The notes under the pieces were generated by a model. That model ran no database searches. It saw nothing but the letters and a program-made list of their open reading frames with translations, and was not told the DNA's origin. From NCBI RefSeq assembly GCF_025642255.1, contig NZ_CP106759.1, forward strand, positions 4,067,501-4,120,518: 53,018 bases of DNA, in the 5' to 3' direction. Below, in pieces: positions 29,104 to 37,911 of this stretch. The stretch comes from Stenotrophomonas maltophilia (lineage in GTDB: Bacteria > Pseudomonadota > Gammaproteobacteria > Xanthomonadales > Xanthomonadaceae). The first letter of the stretch is position 1, and each line of letters starts with the position of its first letter. The translations under genes were made by a program, and so were the position numbers.

Positions 29104-29852
29104 TGCCCTTCATCCAAGCCACCCGCTCGCTGGGCCGCGCCGGCCTGTTCTCGCTGACCGTGCTGCGCGGTTCGCTGCCGACCCGTGATTTCCTGGCCGA
29201 ACTGACCCGCGAGATCTACAAGATCGGCGCGCGCTCGCTGCCGATCATCGCTGTCGGCGGCGCCTTCGTCGGTCTGGTGTTGACCCTGCAGGGCTACCGC
29301 ACGCTGACCACCTTCGGCGCGGCCGATGCCCTGTCGACCCTGCTCGGCTTGTCGCTCTACCGTGAACTGGCCCCGGTGCTGACCGCGCTGCTGTTCATCG
29401 GCCGTGCCGGCAGCTCGATCGCCGCCGAACTGGGCCTGATGCGCGCCACCGACCAGATCAAGGCACTGGAGCTGATGGCGATCGACCCGGTGGCCAAGGC
29501 CGTGGCGCCGCGCTTCTGGGCAGCCGTGCTGACCGTGCCGCTGCTGACCGGCATCTTCTGTTCGCTGGCGATCAGCGCCAGCTACTTCGAAGCGGTGCAC
29601 GTGCTCGGCCTGGACAATGGCGTGTTCTGGTCGGCGCTGCGCAACAGTGTCGACTTCTGGGACGATTTCGGCGTGGCGATGCTGAAGTCGGCGATCTTCG
29701 GCGGCACTGCAGCCCTGGTCGCCGCCTATGTCGGTTTCCACGCCGAGCCGACCATCGAAGGCACTTCGGTGGCCACCACCCGTGCGGTGGTCAATGCCTC
29801 CCTGCTGGTGCTGATGTTCAACTTCGTGCTGTCGGCAATGCTGTTCACCTAA
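29103..29852 (+). CDS. mlaE: MlaE, permease of the Mla phospholipid transporter
   Basis: 249 residues with five or six hydrophobic segments and MlaE signatures: GAFVGLVLTLQGYRTL, LGLSLYRELAPVLTALLFIGRAGSSIAAELGLMRATDQIKALELM and the terminal ATTRAVVNASLLVLMFNFVLSAM. It is the inner-membrane channel of the MlaFEDB complex. The ATG overlaps the mlaF stop by one base (TGATG). Confidence 0.95.
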   Translation: MPFIQATRSLGRAGLFSLTVLRGSLPTRDFLAELTREIYKIGARSLPIIAVGGAFVGLVLTLQGYRTLTTFGAADALSTLLGLSLYRELAPVLTALLFIGRAGSSIAAELGLMRATDQIKALELMAIDPVAKAVAPRFWAAVLTVPLLTGIFCSLAISASYFEAVHVLGLDNGVFWSALRNSVDFWDDFGVAMLKSAIFGGTAALVAAYVGFHAEPTIEGTSVATTRAVVNASLLVLMFNFVLSAMLFT

Positions 29853-29910
29853 CCCTTCCATCGGCGGTGCGCGGTGCGCGCGGCCACAACGACTCGATCA
29901 GGTACTCCCC

Positions 29911-30435
29911 ATGGCCATCCGCGGTCCCAGACTCGAATTCTCCGTCGGCGCATTCCTGCTGCTGGCCCTGGCGTCGCTGCTGGTGCTGGCCGTGGCTTCC
30001 ACCAACCAGCGCTGGAGCTGGGGCGGTGACGGCTACGAGCTGAAGGCGCGCTTCTCCCAGGTCGGCCAGCTGCGCAAGCAGGCGCCGGTCAAGATCGGCG
30101 GCGTTACCGTCGGCCAGGTTGCCGCGATCGACCTGGACCCGGTCAAGTTCGAATCCATCGTGACCCTGCGCATGGATAGCAAGGTCAAGGACCTGCCGGC
30201 GGATACCTCGGCCGGCATCTTCACCAGTGGTTTGCTGGGCGAGAGCTATATCGGTCTTCAGCCCGGTGGTGATCCGGAAGTGCTCAAGCCCGGTGAGGAG
30301 ATCGTCTTCACCCAGCCGGCGGTGGACCTGATCCAGCTGGTCGGCAAGTACATGTTCAGTGGCGGCGCCGGCGGCGGCGCAGACCCGAAGCCCAACGATG
30401 GCGCACAGGCGCCTGCAAAGGAACCGCAACCATGA
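29911..30435 (+). CDS. mlaD: MlaD, MCE-domain lipid-binding subunit
   Basis: 174 residues. One N-terminal membrane helix (about 12-30), then a single MCE domain (about 35-115: YELKARFSQVGQLRKQAPVKIGGVTVGQVAAIDLD, with ESYIGLQPGG nearby) and a Gly/Ala/Pro tail. MlaD forms the periplasmic hexameric ring over MlaE. The 58 bp gap after mlaE is the only sizeable gap in the operon. The stop overlaps mlaC by four bases. Confidence 0.94.
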   Translation: MAIRGPRLEFSVGAFLLLALASLLVLAVASTNQRWSWGGDGYELKARFSQVGQLRKQAPVKIGGVTVGQVAAIDLDPVKFESIVTLRMDSKVKDLPADTSAGIFTSGLLGESYIGLQPGGDPEVLKPGEEIVFTQPAVDLIQLVGKYMFSGGAGGGADPKPNDGAQAPAKEPQP

Positions 30436-31094
30436 AGATGAAACTGATCCCGGCCCTGCTCGCGTCCTCGCTGCTGCTGGCGACCCCGTTGCTCGCCCAG
30501 GCGCAGGCCGCGGCCCCCGCTGCCGCCGCTCCGCAGGCCCAGGCCGGCAAAGTGGTGATCGATGCCAGCAGCCGCATCCTGTCCACCCTGCAGCAGCGCA
30601 AGAGCGAGTTCAGCAGCAATCCGTCCAGCCTGCGCTCCTACATCGACAGCGAACTGAACCGCACCTTCGACCGCGACTACGCGGCGCGCCTGGTGCTGGG
30701 CACGCATGCACGCGGCGCGTCGGATGCGGACATCAAGCTGTTCGCCGATGCGATGGCCGACAGCCTGATGCAGCGCTACGGTTCGGCCCTGCTGAACATC
30801 CAGGGCAGGCCGAGCTTCCGCCTGAAGGGTGAAAGCCCGCTGCCCGGCAACCGCGGCGTGCGCGTGAGCACAGAGCTGGTGCGTGCGGGCAACGAACCGA
30901 CGCCCGTCGAGTACTGGATGCGCAACGTGAACGGCCAGTGGAAGATCTTCGACGTCAACATCGAGGGCATCTCCTACGTGCAGACCTTCCGCAACCAGTT
31001 CGACAGTCCCCTGCGCCAGAAGGGCATCCGACAGGTGGCCAACGAACTGCACAGCGGCAGCATCCAGGCCGGACCGGCCGGCAATGGCAAGTAA
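30432..31094 (+). CDS. mlaC: MlaC, periplasmic phospholipid carrier
   Basis: 220 residues. Sec signal MKMKLIPALLASSLLLATPLL…AQAQA, then the MlaC/Ttg2D fold: SFRLKGESPL, VSTELVRAGNEPTPVEYWMRNVNGQWKIFDVNIEGISYVQTFRNQF. It shuttles lipid between MlaA at the outer membrane and MlaD at the inner membrane. Overlaps of four bases with mlaD and eleven with mlaB. Confidence 0.93.
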   Translation: MKMKLIPALLASSLLLATPLLAQAQAAAPAAAAPQAQAGKVVIDASSRILSTLQQRKSEFSSNPSSLRSYIDSELNRTFDRDYAARLVLGTHARGASDADIKLFADAMADSLMQRYGSALLNIQGRPSFRLKGESPLPGNRGVRVSTELVRAGNEPTPVEYWMRNVNGQWKIFDVNIEGISYVQTFRNQFDSPLRQKGIRQVANELHSGSIQAGPAGNGK

Positions 31095-31395
31095 CGCGCT
31101 GGCACTGCTGGAAGGCGGCACCCTGCGCCTGCGCGGGGCGCTGGATCGTGCCGCAGTGATTGCCCTGTGGCCGCAGCTGCAGGCGTTGCCGGCGCAGCTG
31201 GCACGGCTGGAACTGGGCGAGGTCGAGCGCGTGGACAGCGCCGGCCTGGCCCTGCTGGCCGAACTGGCCGCGCGCGCGCGCAAGGCCGGCCACCCCCTGG
31301 TGATCTCCGGCATGCCCGCCGGCTACAACGAACTGAGCGCAGCCTACCGGCTGTCGCCCGACCTGGATTTCAACGCTACTTCTGCTGCGAGCTGA
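31084..31395 (+). CDS. mlaB: MlaB, STAS-domain subunit
   Basis: 103 residues. STAS fold with strand-helix pattern and the motif ELGEVERVDSAGLALLAELAARARKAGHPLVISG, in which the D-S-A-G turn is typical. MlaB stabilises and regulates the MlaF ATPase in the cytosol. It overlaps mlaC by eleven bases and ends one base before mlaA. Confidence 0.9.
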   Translation: MASNALALLEGGTLRLRGALDRAAVIALWPQLQALPAQLARLELGEVERVDSAGLALLAELAARARKAGHPLVISGMPAGYNELSAAYRLSPDLDFNATSAAS

Positions 31396-31396
31396 C

Positions 31397-32401
31397 ATGA
31401 ACGTCGTACGCGCTCTCCCCCTGATCGTCCTGGCCGCCGCGCTCAGCGCCTGTGCCGGCAAGCCCGCGCGCAGCGATGCGCCGGTTGCCGATACGCTGGT
31501 TCCGGCCAGCCCGACCGCCGCCACCGATACCGCCACCGATGCCCCCGCACCGGCAGCGGAGCCCACCCCCGTGGCCAGCGGCGAAACGGCCACGGCCAAT
31601 ACGCCTCCGGCCACGGACGCGTCTGCTGGAACCAGTGCCTCGGCTGCCGCTGCGCAGCCCGGCGGCGACGATGATTTCGACGCGCTGTACGGCGCCGACG
31701 GTGCGGCTGGCAACGCGGTGGCCTACGACCCGTGGGAACCGTTCAACCGCAAGGTGCACCGGTTCAACGTGGCGGTCGACAATGCCGTCGCGCGACCGCT
31801 GGCGACGGCTTACACCCACGTGGTGCCACGCTTTGCCCGCACCGGTGTGAGCAACTTCTTCAGCAACCTGCGCTCGCCGGTAACGATCGTCAACCAGCTG
31901 CTGCAGGGCCGTCCGGATGATGCCTGGGACACGCTGGGTCGCTTCCTGATGAACTCGACGCTGGGTATCGGTGGCCTGTTCGATCCGGCCAGCAAGGCGA
32001 TGGTCGCCAACCGCAAGGAAGACTTCGGCCAGACGCTGGGTGCATGGGGCTGGCGTCGCTCGCGCTACGTCGAGCTGCCGTTCTTCGGTCCCCGCACCGT
32101 GCGTGATGTGTTCGGCCTGGCCGGCGACATGCCGCTCTCGCCGATCCGCAACATCGAAGAGGACAAGGTCCGCATCGGCCTGCAGGGCCTGCAGCTGGTC
32201 GACAGCCGCGCGCAGCTGCTGGCGGTGGACGATCTGCGCAGTTCGGCGGTGGACGAGTACGCGCTGGTCCGCGATGCGTGGCTGCAGCGTCGCAACTACC
32301 AGATCGAGAACGATCTGCGTGGCAAGCGCAACCGCGGCCAGGACGATCCCAACTCGCCGATCCCGATCGATGCGATGCCGATGCCGCAGTGGGGCAACTG
32401 A
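31397..32401 (+). CDS. mlaA: MlaA (VacJ) outer-membrane lipoprotein
   Basis: 334 residues. Lipobox AALSAC (C19), an Ala/Pro/Thr-rich spacer of roughly 75 residues, then the VacJ domain from YDPWEPFNRKVHRFNVAVDNAVARPLA through FFSNLRSPVTIVNQLLQG and GGLFDPASKAMVANRKEDFGQTLG. MlaA removes misplaced phospholipid from the outer leaflet and hands it to MlaC. The protein is longer than E. coli MlaA (about 250) because of the N-terminal spacer and a C-terminal tail. It is the last gene of the operon; in E. coli mlaA is unlinked. Confidence 0.94.
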   Translation: MNVVRALPLIVLAAALSACAGKPARSDAPVADTLVPASPTAATDTATDAPAPAAEPTPVASGETATANTPPATDASAGTSASAAAAQPGGDDDFDALYGADGAAGNAVAYDPWEPFNRKVHRFNVAVDNAVARPLATAYTHVVPRFARTGVSNFFSNLRSPVTIVNQLLQGRPDDAWDTLGRFLMNSTLGIGGLFDPASKAMVANRKEDFGQTLGAWGWRRSRYVELPFFGPRTVRDVFGLAGDMPLSPIRNIEEDKVRIGLQGLQLVDSRAQLLAVDDLRSSAVDEYALVRDAWLQRRNYQIENDLRGKRNRGQDDPNSPIPIDAMPMPQWGN

Positions 32402-32417
32402 GTCCTGCCGGCACCCC

Positions 32418-32450
32418 ATGAAAAAACCCCGCCTCGGCGGGGTTTTTCAT
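32418..32450. terminator. Bidirectional Rho-independent terminator
   Basis: Stem AAAAACCCCGCC/GGCGGGGTTTTT (32422-32433/32436-32447) with a two-base loop. A-rich on the left and T-rich on the right, it should terminate both the rightward mla operon and the leftward glutathione peroxidase gene. Confidence 0.92.
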
Positions 32451-32459
32451 GGCGGGCGA

Positions 32460-33005
32460 TCAGGCGCCCAGTGCGGCGTCGACGGCCTCGCGCAGACGCG
32501 CATCATCGGCGGCCACATCCGGCGCGAAGCGGGCGATGACCGCGCCGTCGCGGCCCACCAGGAACTTCTCGAAGTTCCACAACACCGCCGGCGCCGGGTG
32601 GATCGGAATCTCCTTGCTGGACAGTCGCTCGCGCAGCGGGCCTTCGCCGATGGCCTGCGGCTGCGCGGCGATCAGCTGCTGGTAGAGCGGGTGCGTGTCA
32701 TCGCCGGCCACGCTGATCTTGGCGAACATCGGGAAGGTGACATCGTAGGTCAGCTGGCAGAACTGCTGGATCTCCGCCTCGCTGCCCGGCTCCTGGCCAA
32801 GGAAATTGTTGGCCGGGAAACCGAGCACTTCCAGCCCCTGTGCCTGCTTCTGCGCATACAGCGCCTGCAGGCCCTCGTACTGCGGGGTCAGGCCGCACTT
32901 GGAGGCGACGTTGACCAGCAGCAGCACCTTGCCCTGGTAATCGGCAAGACTGGACGGCTGGCCGTCGATGGTGGTGAGGGGAATGTCCTGGATCGGGGTG
33001 CTCAC
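32460..33005 (-). CDS. Glutathione peroxidase (Cys-type, thioredoxin fold)
   Basis: 181 residues with a GTG start at VSTPIQDIPL, chosen because the family starts there; an upstream in-frame ATG adds an unrelated N-terminus. Catalytic motif LVNVASKCGLTPQYEGL with peroxidatic C37, Gln in FPANNFLGQEPGS and Trp in LWNFEKFLV, the standard GPx triad. It reduces organic peroxides or H2O2, often with thioredoxin. Single gene ending at the bidirectional terminator. Confidence 0.93.
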   Translation of the reverse strand: MSTPIQDIPLTTIDGQPSSLADYQGKVLLLVNVASKCGLTPQYEGLQALYAQKQAQGLEVLGFPANNFLGQEPGSEAEIQQFCQLTYDVTFPMFAKISVAGDDTHPLYQQLIAAQPQAIGEGPLRERLSSKEIPIHPAPAVLWNFEKFLVGRDGAVIARFAPDVAADDARLREAVDAALGA

Positions 33006-33073
33006 GCGGGGTGCTCCGGCAACAGCGGGGAATGGCCCATCAGCATAGCGCCACGTGGCTGCGCCGGAACGCC

Positions 33074-33463
33074 TCAATCCACGCAGAGCGTGCCCTGTGC
33101 CTTGCCGTCGTCGATGCGCTGACGACAGCCGAAGTTCTGGCTGACGTCACGCTGGCAGGTGCCGGTGGCTGCCGTGCCGGCGGCGATGCCGTCGCTGGCC
33201 AGGCATTGGCCGGTGCAGTCACGCTTGCTGCTGCAGGTCTTTCCTGCGTCGGCGTATGGAATCACGCACTGCAGGCGCTGCAGGCGTCCCAGCGGCTGCA
33301 GGGTGCCGCCGGCGGCCTGGCAGTCCACATCACGCGCGTCCTGGTAGGCCTGCGTGGCCTCCGAGCCTGGCTGGGCATCACCGGCCTGCGTGGCAGGCGG
33401 TGTACTGCTGCATGCAGCAAGCACTGCCGCCAGGGCGGCACTGGCGGCAAGGTGGAAACGCAT
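33074..33463 (-). CDS. Cysteine-rich putative lipoprotein, unknown function
   Basis: 129 residues from MRFHLAASAALAAVLAACSS. The lipobox LAAC puts the lipidated residue at C18. The mature part (about 111 residues) has eight further cysteines (VDCQ, LQCVIP, KTCSS, RDCTGQCLAS, GTCQ, FGCRQ, TLCV), an even number that suggests four disulfides in the periplasm. No catalytic motif recognised. An upstream Met would place the signal too deep, so this start is preferred. 68 bp upstream of the peroxidase gene in the same direction; linkage is possible but not shown. Confidence 0.8.
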   Translation of the reverse strand: MRFHLAASAALAAVLAACSSTPPATQAGDAQPGSEATQAYQDARDVDCQAAGGTLQPLGRLQRLQCVIPYADAGKTCSSKRDCTGQCLASDGIAAGTAATGTCQRDVSQNFGCRQRIDDGKAQGTLCVD

Positions 33464-33534
33464 GGCGGTACCTGTTGGCGATGGACAGGCCGCCAGCATA
33501 CGCATCGCCCCCGTCGGCAGGGTGTCTGCGTCGC

Positions 33535-35097
33535 TCAGCGGGCGTCGGTCCCGCCTTCACTTCCGTCGTCCTCGCCGCTGCCTTCCGCATCCCCTTCGCC
33601 CAGGTCGCCGAGCAGCGATTGCGCCTGCTCGGTGGCCAGCGATTCCACTCCGCGCAGCCTGCGCTCGATGGTGCGCGTCTTGCGGCTGGCGTCGCCGATG
33701 CTGCGGCCCACGGTGCTGATCTGCTTCTCGGCCTTCTCGAGGATGCCGGCGAACTTGCCGAATTCGCTCTTCACCGCCCCCAGCAGGCTCCACACCTCGC
33801 TGGACCGCTGCTCGATGGCCAGCGTGCGGAAACCCATCTGCAGGCTGTTGAGCAGAGCGGTGACCGTGGTCGGCCCGGCCACGACCACGCGGTGATCGCG
33901 CTGCAGGCCGTCGACCAGGCCCGGACGCCGGATCACTTCGGCATAGAGGCCCTCGGTAGGCAGGAACATCACTGCGAAATCCGTGGTGTGCGGCGGCACG
34001 ATGTACTTCTCGCAGATCGACTTGGCCTGCACCCGCACCGCGCGCTCAAGCTGGATGCCCTGCAGGCGCACGCCCTCGGCATCGCCCTGCTCCTGCGCAT
34101 CGAGCAGGCGCTCATAGTCCTCACGCGGGAACTTGGAGTCGATCGGCAGCCATACCGGCGTGTCGTCGTTCCTGCGGCCCGGCAGGCGCACGGCGATGTC
34201 GACCATCTCGCCACTGTCTGGACGGACCTTGACGCCCCGCGCGTACTGCTCCTGGGTCAGGGTCTGCTCGAGAATGTTCTCCAGCTGCACTTCGCCCCAG
34301 CTGCCGCGGTTCTTGACGTTGGTCAGCACGCGCTTGAGGTCGCCGACGCCGGTGGCCAGCTGCTGCATCTCGCCCAGCCCGCGCTGCACCTGCTCCAGGC
34401 GTTCGGAGACCAGGGTGAACGACTGGCCCAGTCGTGTTTCCAGCGTCGACTGCAGCTTCTCATCGACGGTGTGGCGCATCTGCTCCAGCTTCTGGGCGTT
34501 GTCGTTCTGCAGCGCGCGCAGCTGTTCTTCCAGAGTGGCGCGCATCTCGGCGATGCGCTGTTCATTGCGCTGGGTCAGCTCCTGCAGCCGCAGGCCCAGG
34601 CTATCGGTCAGGCGCTGCTGGGACAGTGCACCCTCTTCGCGGCCCTTGCGTGCATCGTCCACCAGGGTCTGGCGCAGCGCGCCGAGCTGGGCATCGGTGC
34701 GGCCGGTGAGTTCCTGCAGCTGCTGGCCGAAGGCATGGATGCGCGCCTCCTGCTGCTGGCCGAAGCTCTCCAGCTGGCCTCGCAGTTCCTGCAGCCGCTG
34801 CGCCAGCAGGGCGCCGCTGCGCTGCTGGCTGTCGGCGGCTTCGGCGCGTGCCTTGCGTGCATCCTCGCCCAGCGCCTCGCGCAGCAGGTCCAGGCGCTGG
34901 TCGGTGCGGGTCGACAGGTCGGTCAGCGCCCGGGCAAAGCCATCCAACTGTTCGCGCAGTTCACTGCGGCCCGTCCGTGCCTCCTCGCGTACGGCCTGCT
35001 CCAGCCGATCATGCGGTGGGCGGCGCAGCAGGGCGACCAGCTGCAGGATGAGTACGACCAACAGGAGGCCGGCGATGAGCAGGGATTCGGTTTGCAT
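33535..35097 (-). CDS. rmuC: DNA recombination protein RmuC
   Basis: 520 residues. N-terminal membrane helix (ESLLIAGLLLVVLILQLVALL), long coiled coil (about 35-250, Gln/Arg/Leu-rich), then the RmuC nuclease-like domain (about 255-450) with NRGSWGEVQLENILEQTLT, PIDSKFPREDYERLL, IVPPHTTDFAVMFLPTEGLYAEV and VAGPTTVTALLNSLQMGF. RmuC limits recombination at inverted repeats. C-terminal tail acidic and Gly/Ser-rich. Divergent from the GST gene across 50 bp. Confidence 0.95.
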   Translation of the reverse strand: MQTESLLIAGLLLVVLILQLVALLRRPPHDRLEQAVREEARTGRSELREQLDGFARALTDLSTRTDQRLDLLREALGEDARKARAEAADSQQRSGALLAQRLQELRGQLESFGQQQEARIHAFGQQLQELTGRTDAQLGALRQTLVDDARKGREEGALSQQRLTDSLGLRLQELTQRNEQRIAEMRATLEEQLRALQNDNAQKLEQMRHTVDEKLQSTLETRLGQSFTLVSERLEQVQRGLGEMQQLATGVGDLKRVLTNVKNRGSWGEVQLENILEQTLTQEQYARGVKVRPDSGEMVDIAVRLPGRRNDDTPVWLPIDSKFPREDYERLLDAQEQGDAEGVRLQGIQLERAVRVQAKSICEKYIVPPHTTDFAVMFLPTEGLYAEVIRRPGLVDGLQRDHRVVVAGPTTVTALLNSLQMGFRTLAIEQRSSEVWSLLGAVKSEFGKFAGILEKAEKQISTVGRSIGDASRKTRTIERRLRGVESLATEQAQSLLGDLGEGDAEGSGEDDGSEGGTDAR

Positions 35098-35147
35098 GGC
35101 ACCAGTGTAGGCTGGGCCAGTCTCAACTGCTGCGTCCCGCCCCGGTC

Positions 35148-35753
35148 ATGCTCGCGCTGTTCGGAAAGCCCACGTCGATCAACGTACGCAAGGTGCTGTG
35201 GCTGTGCGCCGAGCTCAGGCTGGCCATCGAGCACGACCCGGCACCGTCGGCACGGCAGCTGGCCGGGCTGAATCCGAACCTGCAGGTGCCGGTGCTGCGC
35301 GACGGCGGCTTCGTGCTGTGGGAATCGAACAGCATCTGCCGTTACCTGGCCTCCCGCGCCGGACGCGCTGACCTGCTGCCGGCAGATGCGCAGGCGCGTG
35401 CGAAGGTCGAGCAATGGATGGACTGGCAGGCGACCGACCTCAACAGCGCCTGGCGCCACGTGTTCATGGCGCGCGTGCGGCAGCATCCTGACTATCCCGA
35501 CGACGGCCGCGCCGAGACCGGCCTGGCCCGCTGGAATGAGCTCATGGGTCTGCTGGATGCCCAGCTGGCCGGCACGGGAGCGTATGTCACCGGCGACGAC
35601 TTCACCCTGGCTGACATCGCGCTGGGCCTGTCCACCCAGCGCTGGCGCAGCACCCCCGGCGCCAGGCCCGCGCTGCCCTGCCTTGACGCCTGGTTTGACC
35701 GCCTGCGGTCGCGACCCGGGTTCGCCGAACACGTCGACAACGGTGAACCCTGA
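35148..35753 (+). CDS. Glutathione S-transferase family protein
   Basis: 201 residues. Thioredoxin-like N-terminal domain (MLALFGKPTSINVRKVLWLCAEL … LNPNLQVPVLRDGGFVLWESNSICRYLA) with the cis-Pro VPVL and the E-S glutathione-binding pair, and an all-helical C-terminal domain (GDDFTLADIALGLSTQRW). Cytosolic; substrate unknown. The resemblance to theta/beta-like bacterial GSTs is general. Confidence 0.92.
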   Translation: MLALFGKPTSINVRKVLWLCAELRLAIEHDPAPSARQLAGLNPNLQVPVLRDGGFVLWESNSICRYLASRAGRADLLPADAQARAKVEQWMDWQATDLNSAWRHVFMARVRQHPDYPDDGRAETGLARWNELMGLLDAQLAGTGAYVTGDDFTLADIALGLSTQRWRSTPGARPALPCLDAWFDRLRSRPGFAEHVDNGEP

Positions 35754-35774
35754 GGCAGCGGCACGTACCGCGAG

Positions 35775-35815
35775 GCCTCCTGCAGGGCCGGGTCATGCTT
35801 TGCTCTGCAGGAGGC
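35775..35815. terminator. Inverted repeat between convergent genes, possible terminator
   Basis: Perfect 11 bp arms GCCTCCTGCAG (35775-35785) and CTGCAGGAGGC (35805-35815) with a 19 bp loop, between the GST stop and the oxidoreductase stop. There is no U-run, so terminator function is uncertain. Confidence 0.45.
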
Positions 35816-35825
35816 AGACAGGCCT

Positions 35826-36833
35826 CTACCAGCCCTCGAGAACGATCTTGCCCTTGGCGCGGTGACTCTCCAGCACGGCATGCGCGCGACGCAGGCTCGC
35901 CGCTTCAATGCGGCCGAAATGCTCGCCCAGCGTGGTCTGCAGCACGCCGGCATCGACCAGGTCCGCGACGCGGTTCAACAGCACGTGCTGCTGCTGCATG
36001 TCCGGCGTCCGGTACAGCGGGCGGGTGAACATCGATTCCCAATGCAGCGACAGCGCCTTGCGCTTGAGCGCCATCACATCCAGCTGGCCAGGATCGTCGA
36101 TCAGCCCCAACTGGCCCTGTGGCGCCAGCACCTCCACGATCTGCGCGAAATGCTGGTCGGTGTGGGTCAGGCTGGCGACATGCTCCACCTGCGCGATGCC
36201 CAGCCGTGCCAGCCCTTCGGCCAGTGGCTGGCCGTGGTCGATCACATGGTGCGCGCCCATCGCGTACACCCAGTCCTGCGTCTCCGGGCGCGAGGCGGTG
36301 CCGATCACGGTCAAGCGGGTCAGGCGACGCGCAAGCTGCACCAGGATCGAGCCGACGCCACCGGCCGCGCCGATCACCAGCAGGGTCTGGCCCTCGCCTG
36401 CGCCCTCGGCGATGCGCAGGCGATCGAACAGCAGCTCCCAGGCCGTGATCGCCGTCAGCGGCAGGGCTGCGGCGGCCGCATCGTCGAGGCTGGCCGGCTT
36501 GCGGCCCACGCTGCGCTCGTCCACCAGCTGGTACTCGGCATTGCTGCCGGACCGGTCGATCACGCCTGCGTAGTACACCGCGTCGCCCGGCTGGAACAGG
36601 GTCACCTCACTGCCCACCGCATCGACGATGCCGACGGCATCCCAGCCGAGCACGCGCGGGCCATCGGTGGCCATGTTGCGGCGGACCTTGGTGTCGACCG
36701 GGTTCACCGCCACCGCGCGCACCGCCACCCGGAGGTCGCGCGGGCCCGGCTGCGGAAGCGGCAGGTCGATATCGATCAGGGCCTGTGCATCGTCGATCGG
36801 CAGGCCGGCATGGGAATAGGCAATGGCGCGCAT
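35826..36833 (-). CDS. Zinc-type alcohol dehydrogenase family / quinone oxidoreductase
   Basis: 335 residues from MRAIAYSHAGLPIDDAQALIDIDLPLPQPGPRDL. MDR fold: an N-terminal GroES-like domain (VAVNPVDTKVRRN, VLGWDAVGIVDAVG) and a Rossmann domain with GAAGGVGSILVQLARRL (about 155-171). It lacks the Cys/His pattern of catalytic zinc, so it is probably a quinone oxidoreductase-like NADPH reductase (ZADH1/YhdH-like). Divergent from the LysR gene across 91 bp, which suggests LysR control. Confidence 0.9.
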   Translation of the reverse strand: MRAIAYSHAGLPIDDAQALIDIDLPLPQPGPRDLRVAVRAVAVNPVDTKVRRNMATDGPRVLGWDAVGIVDAVGSEVTLFQPGDAVYYAGVIDRSGSNAEYQLVDERSVGRKPASLDDAAAAALPLTAITAWELLFDRLRIAEGAGEGQTLLVIGAAGGVGSILVQLARRLTRLTVIGTASRPETQDWVYAMGAHHVIDHGQPLAEGLARLGIAQVEHVASLTHTDQHFAQIVEVLAPQGQLGLIDDPGQLDVMALKRKALSLHWESMFTRPLYRTPDMQQQHVLLNRVADLVDAGVLQTTLGEHFGRIEAASLRRAHAVLESHRAKGKIVLEGW

Positions 36834-36924
36834 GGCAGCGGTCCAGTGGGAAAGGAGGCCACAGCGTGCGCCGCGCACGGTCCGCCGGAAAGGCGCACAA
36901 TCGGGCAGGACTTTCACTCCTGCG

Positions 36925-37896
36925 ATGAAAATGATCCGCTTCGACGACCTGCAGCTCTTCGTCCGTACCGCCGCGCTGGGCAGCTTCTCGCAGGCCGCGC
37001 GCGAGGCCGACCTGCTGCCCGGACAGGTCGCCGCCGCCGTGGCCCGGCTCGAGCGCGAACTGGACCTGCGCCTGTTCGTGCGCACCACCCGCAGCCTGCG
37101 GCTGACCGCCGAAGGCGCGCTGTACCTGCCTTACGCGCAGGAGGTGCTGGCGACCCTACGCGAAGGCCAGGCCCGGGTGCAGGGCGAGGATGCCGAGCTG
37201 CATGGCACGCTGCGGCTCTCTGCCCCGTCGGACTTCGGACGCAACCTGCTGCTGCCGTGGCTGACCCGGTTCCGTGCGATGCATCCGCGATTGCGACTGC
37301 ATCTTCGCCTGTCCGACGAAGTGGCTGATGTATTCCGCGATCCGGTCGATGTGGCGATCCGCATCGGGCACTTCGATGATGCCAGCTATGTCGCCCTGCC
37401 CCTGCTGGAAGGCAACCGGCGCGTGCTGGCGGCGTCGCCCGGCTACCTGCAGCGGCGCGGCACGCCGCAGCGGCTGGAGGATCTGCGCGAGCACGACTGC
37501 CTGGCCTACCAGCTCGGTGGTCGCGCCTACGACCGCTGGGCCTTCGAGGTCGACGGCCGTCGCGTGGTGATCCCGGTACAGGGCCCGCTGGTGTGCGACG
37601 ACGCCGATGTGGTGCGGCGCTGGGCGGTGGCCGGTGAGGGCATCACCTACAAGTCCTGGCTGGACCTGCGCGAGGACGTGCTGGCCGGGCGCCTGCAGCT
37701 GCTGCTTGGCGGTGTGGGCAGCCACATCCCACTGCAGCTGGTCTGCCCGCACCGCAAGCAGTTCTCGCCCGCGGTGCGGCAGCTGCATGCGCAACTGCGC
37801 CAGCACCTGCAACCACTGCTGTCGGGCATGCCCGAGGGTAGCGGCAGCCCCCTGTCGCAGCGCGCGGCACTGGCCGACAATACCGGCTCCCCGTAG
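36925..37896 (+). CDS. LysR-family transcriptional regulator
   Basis: 323 residues from MKMIRFDDLQLFVRTAALGSFSQAAREADLLPGQVAAAVARLE, a typical LysR HTH in the first 60 residues, followed by the periplasmic-binding-protein-like effector domain (GTLRLSAPSDFGRNLLLPWL onward). It belongs to the subgroup that ends around residue 300 plus a short tail. It probably controls the divergent quinone oxidoreductase gene; a LysE-type exporter follows only 15 bp downstream. Confidence 0.93.
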   Translation: MKMIRFDDLQLFVRTAALGSFSQAAREADLLPGQVAAAVARLERELDLRLFVRTTRSLRLTAEGALYLPYAQEVLATLREGQARVQGEDAELHGTLRLSAPSDFGRNLLLPWLTRFRAMHPRLRLHLRLSDEVADVFRDPVDVAIRIGHFDDASYVALPLLEGNRRVLAASPGYLQRRGTPQRLEDLREHDCLAYQLGGRAYDRWAFEVDGRRVVIPVQGPLVCDDADVVRRWAVAGEGITYKSWLDLREDVLAGRLQLLLGGVGSHIPLQLVCPHRKQFSPAVRQLHAQLRQHLQPLLSGMPEGSGSPLSQRAALADNTGSP

Positions 37897-37911
37897 CAAG
37901 AGAACATCGCC

